From Alcanivoracaceae bacterium (GTDB lineage: Bacteria; Pseudomonadota; Gammaproteobacteria; Xanthomonadales; Marinicellaceae), in the NCBI GenBank assembly GCA_016744455.1, contig JADGEI010000021.1, positions 1-64,000 on the forward strand: DNA of 64,000 nucleotides. The letters run 5' to 3'. This document shows positions 1 through 8,763 of the stretch, piece after piece (position 1 is the first letter of the stretch; each line of letters starts with the position of its first letter). Below the pieces are notes generated by a model that saw only the letters and a program-made list of their open reading frames with translations, ran no database searches and was not told the origin of the DNA. The translations under genes and the position numbers were made by a program.

Positions 1-101
1 AATAAGCTAATCGGAATAGGGAAAAATAGATAAATAATGTGATTTTTGCAGAAAATCAATAAAATCAGAGAAATTTAAGATTCAAGCAAAGGTCTCTACT
101 A

Positions 102-133
102 TATAACGCTAAAAAATAACTTTTGGCGTTATA
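102..133 (+). other. Inverted repeat in the leader of the glycine-rich gene
   Basis: An 8-bp inverted repeat (TATAACGC at 102-109, GCGTTATA at 126-133) with a 16-nt AT-rich loop is followed by an A-run. It ends about 20 bases before the start codon at 155. It could be an operator or a leader hairpin. There is no T-run on the plus strand, so it is not an obvious terminator. Confidence 0.25.
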
Positions 134-154
134 CAAAAAAAGAGGGCATATATT

Positions 155-433
155 ATGGAAAGTTTAATTCCTATGATTATAAATTTAGTTAGTGGTGCTG
201 TTGGCGGTAATGTAGCTGGCAAATTATTTAAAAACTTAAATTTAGGTACAGTATTAAATTCAGTTGCTGGAATTATTGGTGGTGGTCTTGGTGGCCAACC
301 ACTGGGAATGTTGGGCATCGGTGGTGCTGGAGGTATGGATCTCACCGGTATTTTAACAAGTATAGGAGCAGGTGGAGTCGGAGGCGGTGTGCTTATGGCA
401 ATCGTTGGCATGGTTAAAAAGATGATGAAATAA
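155..433 (+). CDS. Small glycine-rich hydrophobic protein, function unknown
   Basis: A 92-residue protein very rich in glycine (GGG, GGxGG runs), with two hydrophobic Gly/Ala/Ile/Leu stretches (about residues 7-25 and 38-62) and a lysine-rich end (VKKMMK). Glycine-zipper composition suggests membrane insertion or self-assembly; this is inference from composition. There is no Sec cleavage site or lipobox. The start at 155 is supported by AGAGGG at 141-146, eight bases upstream. The gene is monocistronic: a hairpin precedes it and a strong terminator follows. Proteins of this type occur as conserved hypotheticals in proteobacteria; I do not assign a function. Confidence 0.75.
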   Translation: MESLIPMIINLVSGAVGGNVAGKLFKNLNLGTVLNSVAGIIGGGLGGQPLGMLGIGGAGGMDLTGILTSIGAGGVGGGVLMAIVGMVKKMMK

Positions 434-457
434 ACCTTTCATCAAGCCAATAGCAAG

Positions 458-485
458 AGACACTGCAATCATTGCAGTGTCTTTT
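458..485 (+). terminator. Intrinsic terminator after the glycine-rich gene
   Basis: Perfect 11-bp stem (AGACACTGCAA / TTGCAGTGTCT) with a TCA loop, followed by TTTT. It lies between the convergent genes ending at 433 and 494 and is strongest in the plus direction. Confidence 0.85.
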
Positions 486-493
486 CTTCTTAA

Positions 494-757
494 CTATAAT
501 TCATTCATTAAATCATCCATGGCATCACAAGCCGCTTGCGGGTTTTGACTAGACGCTGCCGATTGAAGACTTTGCATTTTTCCTGTCAAAGCCATGATCT
601 TACTCACATCGCCTGACTTGGCCAAGTCTTGAAATTTAACAATCATTTCCTCTGCCTTTGCCTTAACATCATCTTGTGTTGAACAGCTTGAGCCACACCC
701 TGACATAATTATGGCAAGTACTATAACTGCTCCTATTTTTATTAAACCCTTATCCAT
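494..757 (-). CDS. Small lipoprotein, function unknown
   Basis: An 87-residue protein starting MDKGLIKIG, with a hydrophobic signal and the lipobox MSGC at about residues 18-21, predicting lipidation and cleavage by signal peptidase II. The mature part is about 67 residues, mostly helical and Ala/Met/Asp rich, with three further cysteines. The frame is open to 802, but the start at 757 is preferred: GGAGG lies five bases upstream, and this start gives a normal-length lipoprotein signal. It is convergent with the glycine-rich gene. There is no recognisable domain. Confidence 0.7.
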   Translation of the reverse strand: MDKGLIKIGAVIVLAIIMSGCGSSCSTQDDVKAKAEEMIVKFQDLAKSGDVSKIMALTGKMQSLQSAASSQNPQAACDAMDDLMNEL

Positions 758-842
758 CTTATCCTCCACTAATTTACCGATAACTATTGAACTCTTGTTC
801 ATTATCCTTACTATAACACATTAGTCATTCACATCGTAAATT

Positions 843-1712
843 ATGAAGTCCTATTTATTCCTGCCTCTATTACTTATTTCTCTAGTTGTCTTTACCAAAG
901 AGAACCCAGTACCTGTAACAGAAAAAAGCCAATCAGAATTTTTACGCATCAAAAAACAAAACAATATTCCAGTTGCTTTACAATTAGCAAATGCCCGTTA
1001 TATTCCTCAAGATGGCATACCGTCTGATATGCATGTAGATTTAATAAGTGCTGTACATATAGCTGACAAATCTTATTATGAAAACCTCAATAAACTATTT
1101 AAGACCTATGATGTGGTGTTATATGAGTTGGTAGCGCCTGAAGGTACGCGCGTCGGAGACCCACAAGCCTCAGATGGTAAGAGTTTTTTGTCGATGATGC
1201 AGCAAGGCATGAAAAACGCCTTAGGTTTAACCTTTCAACTAGAAGAGGTAGATTACTCTCCTGAAAATTTTGTTCATGCGGACATATCTCCAGAAGATTT
1301 CAAAAACTCTATGGATGAAAAAGGTGAATCTTTTTTCTCGATGTTCTTACGTATGTGGTTGGTCGGCCTGCAACAACAAGCCACCAATCCCAATGCTGTC
1401 TCGGATATGGACTTAATTGTGGCTTTATTTTCTCCGAACCGTGAAAAAGACTTAAAAGTAATTGCTGCTCAACAATTTTTAGAAATGGAACCTGTTATGC
1501 AAGCAATAGAAGGCGATAAAGGCTCAACCATAGTTACGGCAAGAAACCTAAAAGCCTTAAAGGTTTTACGTAAGGAGATAGAAAAAGGCAATAAAACATT
1601 TGCGATATTCTATGGCGCCGCACATATGCCTGAAATGGAAAAAGTCTTAATCAAAGAGTTTAAACTGAAAGCTAAACAAGTCAACTGGGTCGATGCATGG
1701 GATTTAAAATAA
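843..1712 (+). CDS. TraB/GumN-like family protein
   Basis: A 289-residue protein with an N-terminal hydrophobic segment (residues 4-18) that could be a signal peptide or membrane anchor. The body resembles the TraB/GumN (PrgY-like) family: an early HIADKSYYENLN segment followed by a DVVLYELV strand, and a C-terminal YGAAHMPEM segment matching the family's conserved G-x-x-H-x-P region. Some family members are metal-dependent proteases; activity here is only inferred. The middle is divergent. The gene converges with ppx and overlaps its end by nine bases. No strong ribosome binding site is visible before the ATG at 843. Confidence 0.65.
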   Translation: MKSYLFLPLLLISLVVFTKENPVPVTEKSQSEFLRIKKQNNIPVALQLANARYIPQDGIPSDMHVDLISAVHIADKSYYENLNKLFKTYDVVLYELVAPEGTRVGDPQASDGKSFLSMMQQGMKNALGLTFQLEEVDYSPENFVHADISPEDFKNSMDEKGESFFSMFLRMWLVGLQQQATNPNAVSDMDLIVALFSPNREKDLKVIAAQQFLEMEPVMQAIEGDKGSTIVTARNLKALKVLRKEIEKGNKTFAIFYGAAHMPEMEKVLIKEFKLKAKQVNWVDAWDLK

Positions 1713-3188
1713 ATAATCAAGTCCCAAATTTTTTGAATACAGCGCTTCTGATTGTAAATCAGCCTGTGTAAGAGGATGATCCTGTAACCACCCTTCTTTA
1801 AACTTCAATTCAACGACCTTACCAGAAATCTGCACTGCAACAATTTCATTTAAACAAGTGATGCGTGAACGATTAACAATTACAGCTAATCGTAATATGA
1901 TGATGAGAGGTAATAGTTTAGTATATTGCTGATCTGAGAGTTTTCGTAACCACTCTTTTTTGTATTTTCTTCTTTGGAGAGCAACCAAGACTGCAAGTTT
2001 CAACTGTTCCTGAATCGAAAAACCTGGCATATCTGCATGACTCAAAATGTAACCTGCATGTTTTTCAAAATGAGAATGAGAAATAGTTAGTCCTAGCTCA
2101 TGTAATTGAGCTGCCCAAGTTAGTAAATCAACTTGCGAGGGAGTTAATTCTAAATTACTCACATTAACCAAATCGTCAATACTCATTTTGACCCGTAAAC
2201 TTTGGGTCTTATCTATTTCGAACTGGCTGCTTAATTTGTCAATTGTTCTTTTACGAATATCATTGTGACTTAATCGACCACTTAAATCATAGACAATACC
2301 TTCACGCAATGCCCCTGTACAATGTTCAATTTTGCTGATACCAAGTGATTCAAATAAAGCTTGAATAATAGCTAAGCCACCAATAAAAACGGGTTCACGC
2401 CTTGAACTCAAGCCTTGTAATTGTTTTAGATTGTCGATATCTCCCAATAACATACAGTATTCAATTAAACGATGCATGCCATTTATATCAATACCATAAT
2501 CAGAGAATTCACTTTCAAGAATAACTTGGGTTGTTGCTTTTATGGTTCCTGAGGCTCCAACAACAACATCCCACCCTTTTTTCTTGTATTTTAATACCAG
2601 TGGTAATAATTGACGCTTAGCATTTAAAACCGCTTTGTTCCAATTTTCAGGTGATATTTTACCATCTGAAAAAAACCTTTTGGTATAACTCACGCAACCC
2701 ATGTGTAAACTTTCACGTAGTAAAGGTTTAAACTCTTCTCCTATTATCAATTCAGTTGACCCGCCACCAATATCAATTACCAAACGTTGGCCTTGATCAC
2801 TTGGTAAAGAGTGAGAAACACCTAAATATAAAATCCGCGCTTCTTCTCGACCAGAAATAATATCAATTGGTACACCTAAAGCAACAGTAGCTCGAGCACG
2901 GAACTCGTCTGCATTTTTGGCTTTACGTAGAGTATTGGTACCAACCACACGAAAATTTGATTTGCGAATATGAGCTATTCGTTGGCCAATTTTCTCCAAC
3001 GATGCAATCGCTGCGTCCATTTTTTCTTCTGTTAAATTGCCTTTTTTATCCAAACCATTAGCCAATCTAACCATGTCTTTATGCCGATCAATAACATGTA
3101 ATTGATTATCAATCATTTCTGCCACGATCATATGAAAAGAATTAGATCCCAAATCCACAGCTGCATAAAGTTCTACTTTTTCTACCAT
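1704..3188 (-). CDS. ppx: Exopolyphosphatase (Ppx/GppA family)
   Basis: A 494-residue member of the Ppx/GppA phosphatase family, which releases phosphate from polyphosphate chains or hydrolyses pppGpp. The actin-like ATPase fold is evident: DLGSNS at residues 12-17 (phosphate 1 loop), a Thr-Leu-Arg segment after the family's VVGTNTLR strand, and an IDIGGGSTE phosphate 2 loop near residue 145. A C-terminal HD-like helical domain follows, with HELG near residue 390. Length is close to E. coli Ppx (513), so Ppx is preferred over GppA, though sequence alone does not separate them firmly. The gene stands alone; no ppk lies beside it in this window. Confidence 0.88.
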   Translation of the reverse strand: MVEKVELYAAVDLGSNSFHMIVAEMIDNQLHVIDRHKDMVRLANGLDKKGNLTEEKMDAAIASLEKIGQRIAHIRKSNFRVVGTNTLRKAKNADEFRARATVALGVPIDIISGREEARILYLGVSHSLPSDQGQRLVIDIGGGSTELIIGEEFKPLLRESLHMGCVSYTKRFFSDGKISPENWNKAVLNAKRQLLPLVLKYKKKGWDVVVGASGTIKATTQVILESEFSDYGIDINGMHRLIEYCMLLGDIDNLKQLQGLSSRREPVFIGGLAIIQALFESLGISKIEHCTGALREGIVYDLSGRLSHNDIRKRTIDKLSSQFEIDKTQSLRVKMSIDDLVNVSNLELTPSQVDLLTWAAQLHELGLTISHSHFEKHAGYILSHADMPGFSIQEQLKLAVLVALQRRKYKKEWLRKLSDQQYTKLLPLIIILRLAVIVNRSRITCLNEIVAVQISGKVVELKFKEGWLQDHPLTQADLQSEALYSKNLGLDYLF

Positions 3189-3624
3189 TTAAATCATTAA
3201 TTACGAGTTAATATCAGAGAGGTCTTTTATAGTAAAAGTTCTAAACAAATTTGGCAACCAAATGTAAAATTTGATTCAAGAAAAGCAAATGCAGGATATA
3301 TTCTTACACGGGATAATTAAGGTGCAATGAGATAATAAATAATGATATCACATTAATAGCGAATAAATGTGGTATTTCAAAGGCTATGGATTACGTCTTT
3401 TATCACACCCAATAACGTTATACATGTAATGAAAGAGCGGCCTGATAGTTATTGTTTTTTTAAGCCTTTAATTGACTTATAAATTCTCTTTATACTTTTA
3501 ATCAAGGCTTTACCTCTGTGATGTAGAGGTAATAGCGGCCAATCTGGTGTGTTAAACAGATAAGGTTATACTCAATTATAAATATATTGTAAGATAGCAT
3601 TCTTTAATTTATTCAACTATCATC
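3189..3624. other. Intergenic region between divergent ppx and ettA
   Basis: This 436-base AT-rich stretch contains no open frame with coding character. It must hold promoters for both neighbours, but I found no convincing -35/-10 pair. A small 7-bp hairpin (TACCTCT / AGAGGTA, 3511-3531) lies about 95 bases before ettA and may belong to its leader. No tRNA or sRNA was recognised. Confidence 0.4.
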
Positions 3625-5292
3625 ATGGCGCAATACATTTATACCATGAACCGTGTAAGTAAGACGGTTCCTCCAAATAAAGAAATCATTAAGGATATTT
3701 CTATTAGTTTTTTTCCTGGTGCCAAAATTGGTGTTTTAGGGCTTAATGGCTCAGGTAAATCTACTGTTTTGCGTATTATGGCAGGTATAGACCAAGAGTT
3801 TAATGGAGAGTCACGTCCACAACCTGGGATTAAAATTGGTTATTTATCGCAAGAACCTGAACTGGACGAAGAAAAAACTGTTCGTGAAAATGTTGAGCTA
3901 GGCATGAGTGAAGTAAAATCCCTGCTTACTGAATTTGATGATATTTCCATGAAATTTGGCGAAGACATGAGTGATGATGAGATGAATAATCTACTTGCTC
4001 GACAAGCTGAATTGCAAGATAAAATTGAGGCTGCTAATGGCTGGGAACTAGATAGAACTCTTGAACGAGCTGCTGATGCTTTACGCTTACCACCTTGGGA
4101 TACTAAAGTATCTGTACTCTCTGGTGGAGAAAAACGTCGCGTCGCCTTATGTAAGTTGTTATTATCAGCACCTGATATGTTGTTACTGGATGAGCCGACT
4201 AACCACTTGGATGCTGAAACAGTGGCATGGCTTGAGCGTTTCTTAGCTGATTTTACAGGGACAATTGTTGCTGTAACCCATGATAGGTATTTTTTAGATA
4301 ACGTTGCAGAATGGATTCTAGAACTGGATCGTGGTCACGGTATTCCTTATGAGGGCAATTACAGTTCATGGCTAGAACAAAAAGAGAAACGTTTAATTCA
4401 AGAAAAACGTGATGAAGCCTCTCACATGAAAGTAATTCAAAGCGAGCTCGAGTGGGTTCGTTCCAATGCGAAAGGTAAGCGAACTAAATCGAAAGCACGT
4501 TTAAAACGCTTTGAAGAATTACAATCCAAAGATTTTCAAGCTCGCAATGAAACCAATCAAATATTTATACCTCAAGGACCTCGTTTGGGTGAAAATGTGA
4601 TTGAATTTACTAATGTATCAAAAGCATTTGATGATAAGTTTCTTATTGATGACTTAAGTTTCAAAGTTCCTCAAGGAGCTATTGTTGGTATTATTGGGCC
4701 AAATGGCGCTGGTAAATCAACCCTGTTTAATATGATTGATGGTAATGAGTCACCTGACAACGGTTCTGTCGAAGTTGGTAGTACTGTCGAATTGGCCTAT
4801 GTAAGGCAATCGCGTGAAGACTTAAACAATGATAAACAATTGTGGCAAGATATTGGTGATGGTGAGGAAGTTCTAAAAATTGGTACTTATACCATTCCAG
4901 CACGTGCATGGTTATCTCGTTTTAATTTTAAAGGTGCTGACCAACAAAAAATTGTTAAAAATTTATCTGGTGGTGAGCGTAACCGCTTACAATTAGCCAA
5001 AGTACTAAAATCTGGTGGCAATGTATTGTTATTAGATGAACCCACCAATGACTTGGATGTGGAGACACTACGCGCCCTTGAGGAAGCTATTTTGAATTTC
5101 TCAGGTTCGGTTATGGTTATTTCTCATGATCGCTGGTTTTTAGATAGGATTGCTACTCACATTTTAGCTTTTGAAGACGAGTCACATGTGGAGTTCTTTG
5201 AGGGTAATTACTCTGAGTACGAATTGGATTATAAACGTCGATTTGGCGATATTCCTCAACCTCACCGGATTAAGTATAAAAAACTATCTTAA
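3625..5292 (+). CDS. ettA: Energy-dependent translational throttle protein EttA (ABC-F ATPase)
   Basis: A 555-residue soluble ABC-F protein, the same length as E. coli EttA. It has two ABC ATPase domains and no membrane segments. The first has Walker A GLNGSGKS (39-46), signature LSGGE (164-168) and Walker B LLLDEP (185-190). The second has GPNGAGKS near 358, LSGGE near 448 and LLLDEPTND near 471. A charged, Lys/Arg-rich linker at about 240-300 separates them, as in the ABC-F P-site tRNA-interaction motif. EttA binds the ribosomal E site and gates entry into elongation according to ATP/ADP. It is monocistronic and converges with the glycosyltransferase gene by a nine-base overlap. Confidence 0.93.
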   Translation: MAQYIYTMNRVSKTVPPNKEIIKDISISFFPGAKIGVLGLNGSGKSTVLRIMAGIDQEFNGESRPQPGIKIGYLSQEPELDEEKTVRENVELGMSEVKSLLTEFDDISMKFGEDMSDDEMNNLLARQAELQDKIEAANGWELDRTLERAADALRLPPWDTKVSVLSGGEKRRVALCKLLLSAPDMLLLDEPTNHLDAETVAWLERFLADFTGTIVAVTHDRYFLDNVAEWILELDRGHGIPYEGNYSSWLEQKEKRLIQEKRDEASHMKVIQSELEWVRSNAKGKRTKSKARLKRFEELQSKDFQARNETNQIFIPQGPRLGENVIEFTNVSKAFDDKFLIDDLSFKVPQGAIVGIIGPNGAGKSTLFNMIDGNESPDNGSVEVGSTVELAYVRQSREDLNNDKQLWQDIGDGEEVLKIGTYTIPARAWLSRFNFKGADQQKIVKNLSGGERNRLQLAKVLKSGGNVLLLDEPTNDLDVETLRALEEAILNFSGSVMVISHDRWFLDRIATHILAFEDESHVEFFEGNYSEYELDYKRRFGDIPQPHRIKYKKLS

Positions 5293-6093
5293 AAACTTAA
5301 CCATCACTTTTATGATGTAATAAGAAAATAACGTGCAATGTTGATGAAAATACCTCTTTAAACCTTGTTTCTTATACTGTAAAACTTTTGGGTTAGATTG
5401 ACTTGATGTTCCTTGATGATGAGTAACAGATATTGTTGGATTATATCGAATATCATAGCCTGCATTTTGGATTCGTTTAAATAGATCTAAATCTTCAAAA
5501 TGCAGTGGATACTCCACATCAAACATTCCAACTTTATTAAATACACCAGCTTTTATCATTATACAAGCACCCGATATAGCTTCTACTTTTTGAGTTTTAT
5601 CTGGCATCGCTTGATGAGATAAGTTAACCCCTGCAAAGCAATGACAGTATTTTGCTAGTTTTTCTAATTTTGAATAGGTTTTTATTGCTCGCCATAATGT
5701 TGGCAACCGACGACGAGATGCACGTTGCTCACTACCATTGGGGTTTTTAACATGGCAGCCAATACCCCCAGTTTTTTTGTGTTCAGATAATTCTTCAAGC
5801 ATAATATCTATGCTCTCTTCTGTAACGATACAATCTGGATTTAAAAACACAAAAACATCATTTTTGGCTAAGTTAGCTCCATAATTACAACTAGAAGCAA
5901 AACCATGGTTTTCTTTGCGGTAATATTTTTTTAACCGTTTATCCTCATCTAAACAAGACATGCTCTCGTCATTTGATTGGTTATCAACAACAATGATTTC
6001 TATCACTGATTTATTGCTCAAAGCTGCATTTACCGCATGTTTAAGTAATATGCCTGTATTGTAGTTTACGATTATGACTGAACATTTTTGCAT
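5284..6093 (-). CDS. Glycosyltransferase family 2 (rhamnosyltransferase-like)
   Basis: A 269-residue GT-A fold glycosyltransferase. It opens with SVIIVNYNTG, the usual GT2 nucleotide-sugar binding strand, followed by IIVVDNQSNDES. The metal-binding region FLNPDC (near residue 100) fits the WbbL-type NPD variant of the DxD motif. A late FDVEYPLHFEDLDLFKR segment supplies the usual ED acidic residues. It probably adds a sugar to a glycan exported by the nearby Wzm/Wzt pair. It is the last gene of the group transcribed from wzt; its ATG directly follows the stop of the 600-residue orphan. Donor and acceptor cannot be read from sequence. Confidence 0.85.
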   Translation of the reverse strand: MQKCSVIIVNYNTGILLKHAVNAALSNKSVIEIIVVDNQSNDESMSCLDEDKRLKKYYRKENHGFASSCNYGANLAKNDVFVFLNPDCIVTEESIDIMLEELSEHKKTGGIGCHVKNPNGSEQRASRRRLPTLWRAIKTYSKLEKLAKYCHCFAGVNLSHQAMPDKTQKVEAISGACIMIKAGVFNKVGMFDVEYPLHFEDLDLFKRIQNAGYDIRYNPTISVTHHQGTSSQSNPKVLQYKKQGLKRYFHQHCTLFSYYIIKVMVKFLR

Positions 6094-7896
6094 TTATTTA
6101 TTTGTTTGGCAAAATTCCCACACATCTGGCCATAACTCCATTGCATTAGCTGCTTGGTTTAAATCATCTCTTACCTGAGAAATACACTCATCATTGGATA
6201 AATTTTTATTCCAATCTGCCAATATTGGGGCATTATTTTGTAATATTGCATTACCATTTGCTTCTATTATTTCTCTAACATCAGCCTGCCAATAAACAGG
6301 GGCTTCTGGAGAAGAGTCCATTTGTTGTTGCATAGTTAACACCATATTTGAACGAATTTGCGACAAATATTCCTTTAGACGATTATGGATATTTGTATCA
6401 CTAGAATCCGCAAGACCTTTTACATAATCAGCTAAGGTTTTAAATCGAAGCTTAGGATCAATCGCATCAGTATTGTCTAATAGCGTTAACGCGTAGTCGG
6501 CAATAAACTTATTGAAATTAGGTTGTCTGGCGATATGGTTTGTACTTGAGCGATCCATCTTTTTGCTTTGTATATGCCCCATCATAATTGGGTACTGTAA
6601 TGAAACTTGATGTGGATAACAAAACAATGACATAACATTGAAAAAGTGATCTTCCAACTGATTAACTGGTGCTGCAAATGGCATCATACTTGAGTTATCA
6701 ATTGCAGACGGTGTAAAATTAGCCAATGACAGAAATTGGTAATTATCTGAATAATGCATTAAGTTAGACGCTTCTATATTATCCAAATAACCTTCTCTAC
6801 TTTCCCAAAACGTTTGTTTTTGTTGACCTTGCAAATTATAAAGCCAATAGTTATTTTTAGTTCGAGGAGACCCCCATGTACCACAGCCTACAGATTTAAT
6901 GACTGATCTATTGTTAATTCGTTGTAATTGTAACAAACTAAGATTTTCTACAGATTCAAATTTAACTTCTGAAGTTGAGACCCAATTTCCTACTGATTGC
7001 CCACATTGATTTAACATTTTGGACAACACTTCCTCACCCAATTCTTGAGAATTTTCCCTAATTTCAGTCAATCCTAAAGAAAAATCAACTCGTAATTCAG
7101 CTTGATCGTTTAAATTAACCTTATTTGTTTCATTTCCAATGATACGTGTCTCAAAAATATAGTTATCATTAAAAAATAAAAACTTTTTTCCTGCATTGTT
7201 TAATAGTGCATAATTCCAAATTCTACCAACAGAGTATTTATCTTGTTTTGCTTCTAATAACCAGTTAAGTGTTTCATGTTTCTTTGTGAACTCTGTTTTT
7301 AACATTTGTAAAAATTGTGCTTGCCACACTTTTCCAAAAAAGGTAATACTTAATTTTGATTTGAATGCAGCGCATATATCAAGCAACTCTTGTTCAATTT
7401 TATCAGAAATAATGTCTGCGTAAATTTGTATTGGAAAGGATGTTTTATGGTTGTTTTGGTATTTTTCTAATGATTCTAAGAAACGCGTTAATTGCTTTGG
7501 GTTATTGCTCAAGACTACAATTCCTGATGAATCAACTTTTTGTTGAATTGACTCAGTAGACAATGCTGACTGCCACGTTTTATCTTCTATTAATAACTTC
7601 TTATTAATTAAGAAGTCAGCTACCTGTTGTATCGCTTGAATTTGACTAGATAATTCAGGCAAATTTTCTGAGATGCTAATAACATGTTGGTCTAGAGATT
7701 TGAACTGCTGACAAAGGCTCAATGCGTGGAGAACTTGATGTGTCATCACATGATTCTCGCCTGTTTGACGATCCATGAAAACCACTTCTTCATTTGACAA
7801 TGGCAAAGCAACACCTGCAACTGATGCATAAATAACATCATTCTTTTTTACGCCTTGCGCAAGGGTCTTTTGACCAAAATTAAATTCAAATTCCAT
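6094..7896 (-). CDS. Orphan protein: PqqD-like N-terminus plus possible glycosyltransferase-like region
   Basis: A 600-residue cytosolic-looking protein with no signal or membrane segment. Residues 20-103 read like a PqqD-type winged helix: a MDRQTGENHVMTHQVLHAL segment, a long helix, then a final ADFLINKKLLI. PqqD-like domains bind peptides in RiPP maturation. Residues about 125-235 (VVLSNNPKQLTRFLESL, IQIYADIISDK, then NYALLNNAGKKFLFFNDNYI) resemble the start of a GT-A fold, with NDN where a DDD/DxD motif would be. A GCGTWGSPRTKNNYW segment near 340 looks conserved-like, but I cannot name it. It lies between two GT2 genes under wzt, so a role in glycan or glycopeptide assembly is plausible. 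The function is unassigned. Confidence 0.6.
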   Translation of the reverse strand: MEFEFNFGQKTLAQGVKKNDVIYASVAGVALPLSNEEVVFMDRQTGENHVMTHQVLHALSLCQQFKSLDQHVISISENLPELSSQIQAIQQVADFLINKKLLIEDKTWQSALSTESIQQKVDSSGIVVLSNNPKQLTRFLESLEKYQNNHKTSFPIQIYADIISDKIEQELLDICAAFKSKLSITFFGKVWQAQFLQMLKTEFTKKHETLNWLLEAKQDKYSVGRIWNYALLNNAGKKFLFFNDNYIFETRIIGNETNKVNLNDQAELRVDFSLGLTEIRENSQELGEEVLSKMLNQCGQSVGNWVSTSEVKFESVENLSLLQLQRINNRSVIKSVGCGTWGSPRTKNNYWLYNLQGQQKQTFWESREGYLDNIEASNLMHYSDNYQFLSLANFTPSAIDNSSMMPFAAPVNQLEDHFFNVMSLFCYPHQVSLQYPIMMGHIQSKKMDRSSTNHIARQPNFNKFIADYALTLLDNTDAIDPKLRFKTLADYVKGLADSSDTNIHNRLKEYLSQIRSNMVLTMQQQMDSSPEAPVYWQADVREIIEANGNAILQNNAPILADWNKNLSNDECISQVRDDLNQAANAMELWPDVWEFCQTNK

Positions 7897-7949
7897 GGTT
7901 TATCTATATTATATAATGTGAGGATTTTACCGAAAATTTATCGAGACCA

Positions 7950-8759
7950 CTAGCTTGGGCCAATAACTTTTAAAATATTATGTCGTATTTCAGCCAAAGG
8001 GTCTTTATTAATGTATTGTTGGATTAAATCCTGATATTTTGGGTGCTTAGACAATAATCGTTTCATGCTGTTTTCATCTGGTTTCAAACCAAAATCACTA
8101 AATGATTGATTGCCAATATGAACAATATAGGCGTTGTCACATAAGATATTAATAAGACCAGATTCGACAACACGCATTGAATAATCATTTTCCTCACCAT
8201 AACCATGCCCAAAAAGCTCTTCATCAAAATAGCCTACAATTTGCTTTGCTTTTTTAGTAATCAACATACAAAATCCAACCGCCGTTGGAATCAATGGGTA
8301 TTTTGGTTGGTAGTTTTTATATATATCCTCTGCTAGAATATTTGCGTTTTCTGGTACAGGATTATTGCTTAAAAATTTTGGGAAGGAGCATATTTCAGCG
8401 TTATTAGACCAAGGTGTAACCGTACCAACTTCTTGACCACTCCTTACTGCTTTTTGTAAAGCATATAACCATGGTTTTGTTACAACAGTATCTGAATTCA
8501 ATAAAAGTGTGTGATTGTTACTCAGCTTAAGCCCTTGATTTGCTGTCTTAACAAAACCACAATTATTTTTATGGTGTATAAAGTTCCAATTATTTTTTAT
8601 GGCATACTGGTCAACTAGTCTTTTAATATTTGGGTCTGTAGACGCATCATTTATCAAAATAATATTTGTATTTGTACCTTGGTAACTTTCTAAGCTTGCT
8701 AAACATTTTGTGGTTTGCTCGTAGGCATTATAAATTGGTACGACTATATCAATTTTCAC
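7950..8759 (-). CDS. Glycosyltransferase family 2
   Basis: A 269-residue GT-A glycosyltransferase. The N-terminus MKIDIVVPIYNAYEQT and the ILINDASTD segment are the GT2 donor-binding strands. LLLNSDTVV near residue 86 carries the DxD-type metal site, and GYGEENDYSMRV near 188 gives the acidic ED pair of the acceptor side. It starts four bases after wzt stops, so it is almost certainly co-transcribed with it. It probably builds the glycan that the ABC exporter moves across the inner membrane. The GT at 5284-6093 has the same length but different motifs (NPD against NSD), so the two are not a recent duplicate. Confidence 0.86.
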   Translation of the reverse strand: MKIDIVVPIYNAYEQTTKCLASLESYQGTNTNIILINDASTDPNIKRLVDQYAIKNNWNFIHHKNNCGFVKTANQGLKLSNNHTLLLNSDTVVTKPWLYALQKAVRSGQEVGTVTPWSNNAEICSFPKFLSNNPVPENANILAEDIYKNYQPKYPLIPTAVGFCMLITKKAKQIVGYFDEELFGHGYGEENDYSMRVVESGLINILCDNAYIVHIGNQSFSDFGLKPDENSMKRLLSKHPKYQDLIQQYINKDPLAEIRHNILKVIGPS

Positions 8760-8763
8760 ACAA

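Noticed and set aside
3511..3531. Hairpin upstream of ettA as a terminator or riboswitch
   Set aside because: It is only 7 bp, has no T-run and no conserved riboswitch elements.
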